6,118 nt of DNA, taken from NCBI GenBank assembly GCA_964428805.1, contig CAYRZF010000107.1, positions 1-6,118 of the forward strand. Direction: 5' to 3'. A program made the position numbers and the translations under genes. This document shows, in pieces, positions 5,674 through 6,118 of the stretch (its first letter is position 1; each line of letters starts with the position of its first letter). The notes beneath the pieces were generated by a model that was not told where the DNA came from, did not search any database, and saw only the letters and a program-made list of their open reading frames with translations. Origin of the DNA: CAYRZF01 sp964428805 (GTDB lineage: Bacteria > Methylomirabilota > Methylomirabilia > Rokubacteriales > CSP1-6).

Positions 5674-6118
5674 ATGCGGTTCATCATCAGCGGCCAAAAC
5701 GTCGCGATCACCCCGGCCTTTCGCGCGATGATCGAGCGCAAGGTGGGAAAACTCTCGCGGATCCTCCCCAAGATCATCGAGGCCAAGATCATGCTCTCAG
5801 CGGAGAAGTACCGGCGGACCGCGGAGCTGACCCTCCTCGCGAAAAGAAAGATTTTCCGCAGCGAGGAGACGGCCGGCAACCTGGCGGCCGCCGTGGACCT
5901 CGCCGTGGACACCTTGACCCGGCAGGTGAGACAGGTGAAAGACCGGATCCGTGAGCGCAAGCCGCGGGTCTCGCCACGGCGCACGGGCCCCCGGCCGGAG
6001 GCCGCGGAGCGCGGGGCTCCGCGCGCCGGGGAGCCGGCCTCCGCCCCCCTGGTCGTGTCCCGGCGGCTGGCGCCCAAGCCGATGTCGGTCGAAGAGGCGG
6101 TGATGCAACTCGGGCTCC
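5674..6118 (+). CDS. hpf: Ribosome hibernation promoting factor, long form, 3' partial
   Basis: HPF binds the 30S decoding region in starved cells and blocks mRNA and tRNA; the long form also dimerises ribosomes into 100S particles through its C-terminal domain. The frame stays open to the right edge, giving 148 codons. Residues 1-95 form the HPF/YfiA (S30AE) domain: MRFIISGQN, the helix AFRAMIERKVGKLSRIL, basic strands LTLLAKRKIFR, and helix LAAAVDLAVDTLTRQV. Residues about 97-125 are a Pro/Arg/Glu/Ala-rich linker. From about 126 the long-form C-terminal domain begins (RRLAPKPMSVEEAVMQL), where the KPM-x-x-EEA core is characteristic; about 40 residues should follow beyond the window. ATG 5674 lies 9 bp after the rpoN stop without a good Shine-Dalgarno, so coupling to rpoN is likely. 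The long form differs from the short enterobacterial Hpf in the same genomic position. Confidence 0.94.
   Translation, partial: MRFIISGQNVAITPAFRAMIERKVGKLSRILPKIIEAKIMLSAEKYRRTAELTLLAKRKIFRSEETAGNLAAAVDLAVDTLTRQVRQVKDRIRERKPRVSPRRTGPRPEAAERGAPRAGEPASAPLVVSRRLAPKPMSVEEAVMQLGL
6003..6023. repeat. Perfect 8-bp inverted repeat in the HPF linker
   Basis: CGCGGAGC (6003-6010) and GCTCCGCG (6016-6023) are exact reverse complements around a 5-base loop. They encode residues about 110-117 in the Pro/Ala-rich linker between the two HPF domains. In DNA this GC-rich such a hairpin can arise by chance; it could also slow translation between domains. Confidence 0.4.

Noticed and set aside
5631..6077. Minus-strand frame of 148 codons opposite hpf
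   Set aside because: The plus-strand frame encodes a clear HPF with both domain signatures; the antisense frame is Arg/Ser/Ala-rich with no motif.
1..6118. Mobile elements, CRISPR arrays, tRNA or rRNA genes, or a novel defence or metabolic system
   Set aside because: Nearly all of the window is occupied by eight conserved core genes; no direct repeats, transposase motifs or RNA gene signatures were seen.

Overview
The window holds a tightly packed, entirely plus-strand gene cluster that joins Kdo synthesis, lipopolysaccharide (LPS) export and the sigma-54 locus: kdsA (5' end cut off) - kdsD - kdsC - lptC - lptA - lptB - rpoN - hpf (3' end cut off). Every gene is recognisable from its own motifs. 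The DNA is GC-rich, several starts are GTG or TTG, and the Kdo and Lpt genes imply a diderm, LPS-making bacterium. The gene order matches what I recall for deltaproteobacteria such as Geobacter. KdsA resembles the metal-dependent (Aquifex-like) class. A GC-rich lineage of the Desulfobacterota, Methylomirabilota or Rokubacteria kind would fit, but this is inference and the sequence does not settle the taxon.

Layout. Positions 1-2194 carry the Kdo module. KdsD makes arabinose 5-phosphate, KdsA condenses it with phosphoenolpyruvate to Kdo 8-phosphate, and KdsC removes the phosphate. These three genes overlap by 4 bp at each junction. Positions 2195-2256 form the only sizeable intergenic gap, with a stem-loop and T-rich tract followed by an AT-rich patch. 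Positions 2257-4182 carry lptC, lptA and lptB, the inner-membrane anchor, periplasmic bridge protein and ATPase of the LPS transporter. lptF, lptG and lptDE are not in the window. Positions 4207-5664 are rpoN (sigma-54). From 5674 to the right edge is a long-form hibernation promoting factor whose C-terminal domain is just starting where the window stops.

I see no mobile element, CRISPR array, tRNA, rRNA or unknown gene family. This is a conserved core operon, not an undescribed system. The most interesting signal is regulatory: the kdsC-lptC gap contains TGGTATTAGAATTGCA, a near-consensus -24/-12 (sigma-54) promoter, just upstream of the lptCAB-rpoN-hpf block. If real, it would put LPS export and rpoN itself under sigma-54 control. 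Its predicted transcription start falls slightly inside the annotated lptC start, a conflict that is testable. Smaller points are a two-codon minigene between lptA and lptB, an apparent six-residue insertion beside a KdsA metal-ligand site, and a hairpin in the HPF linker.
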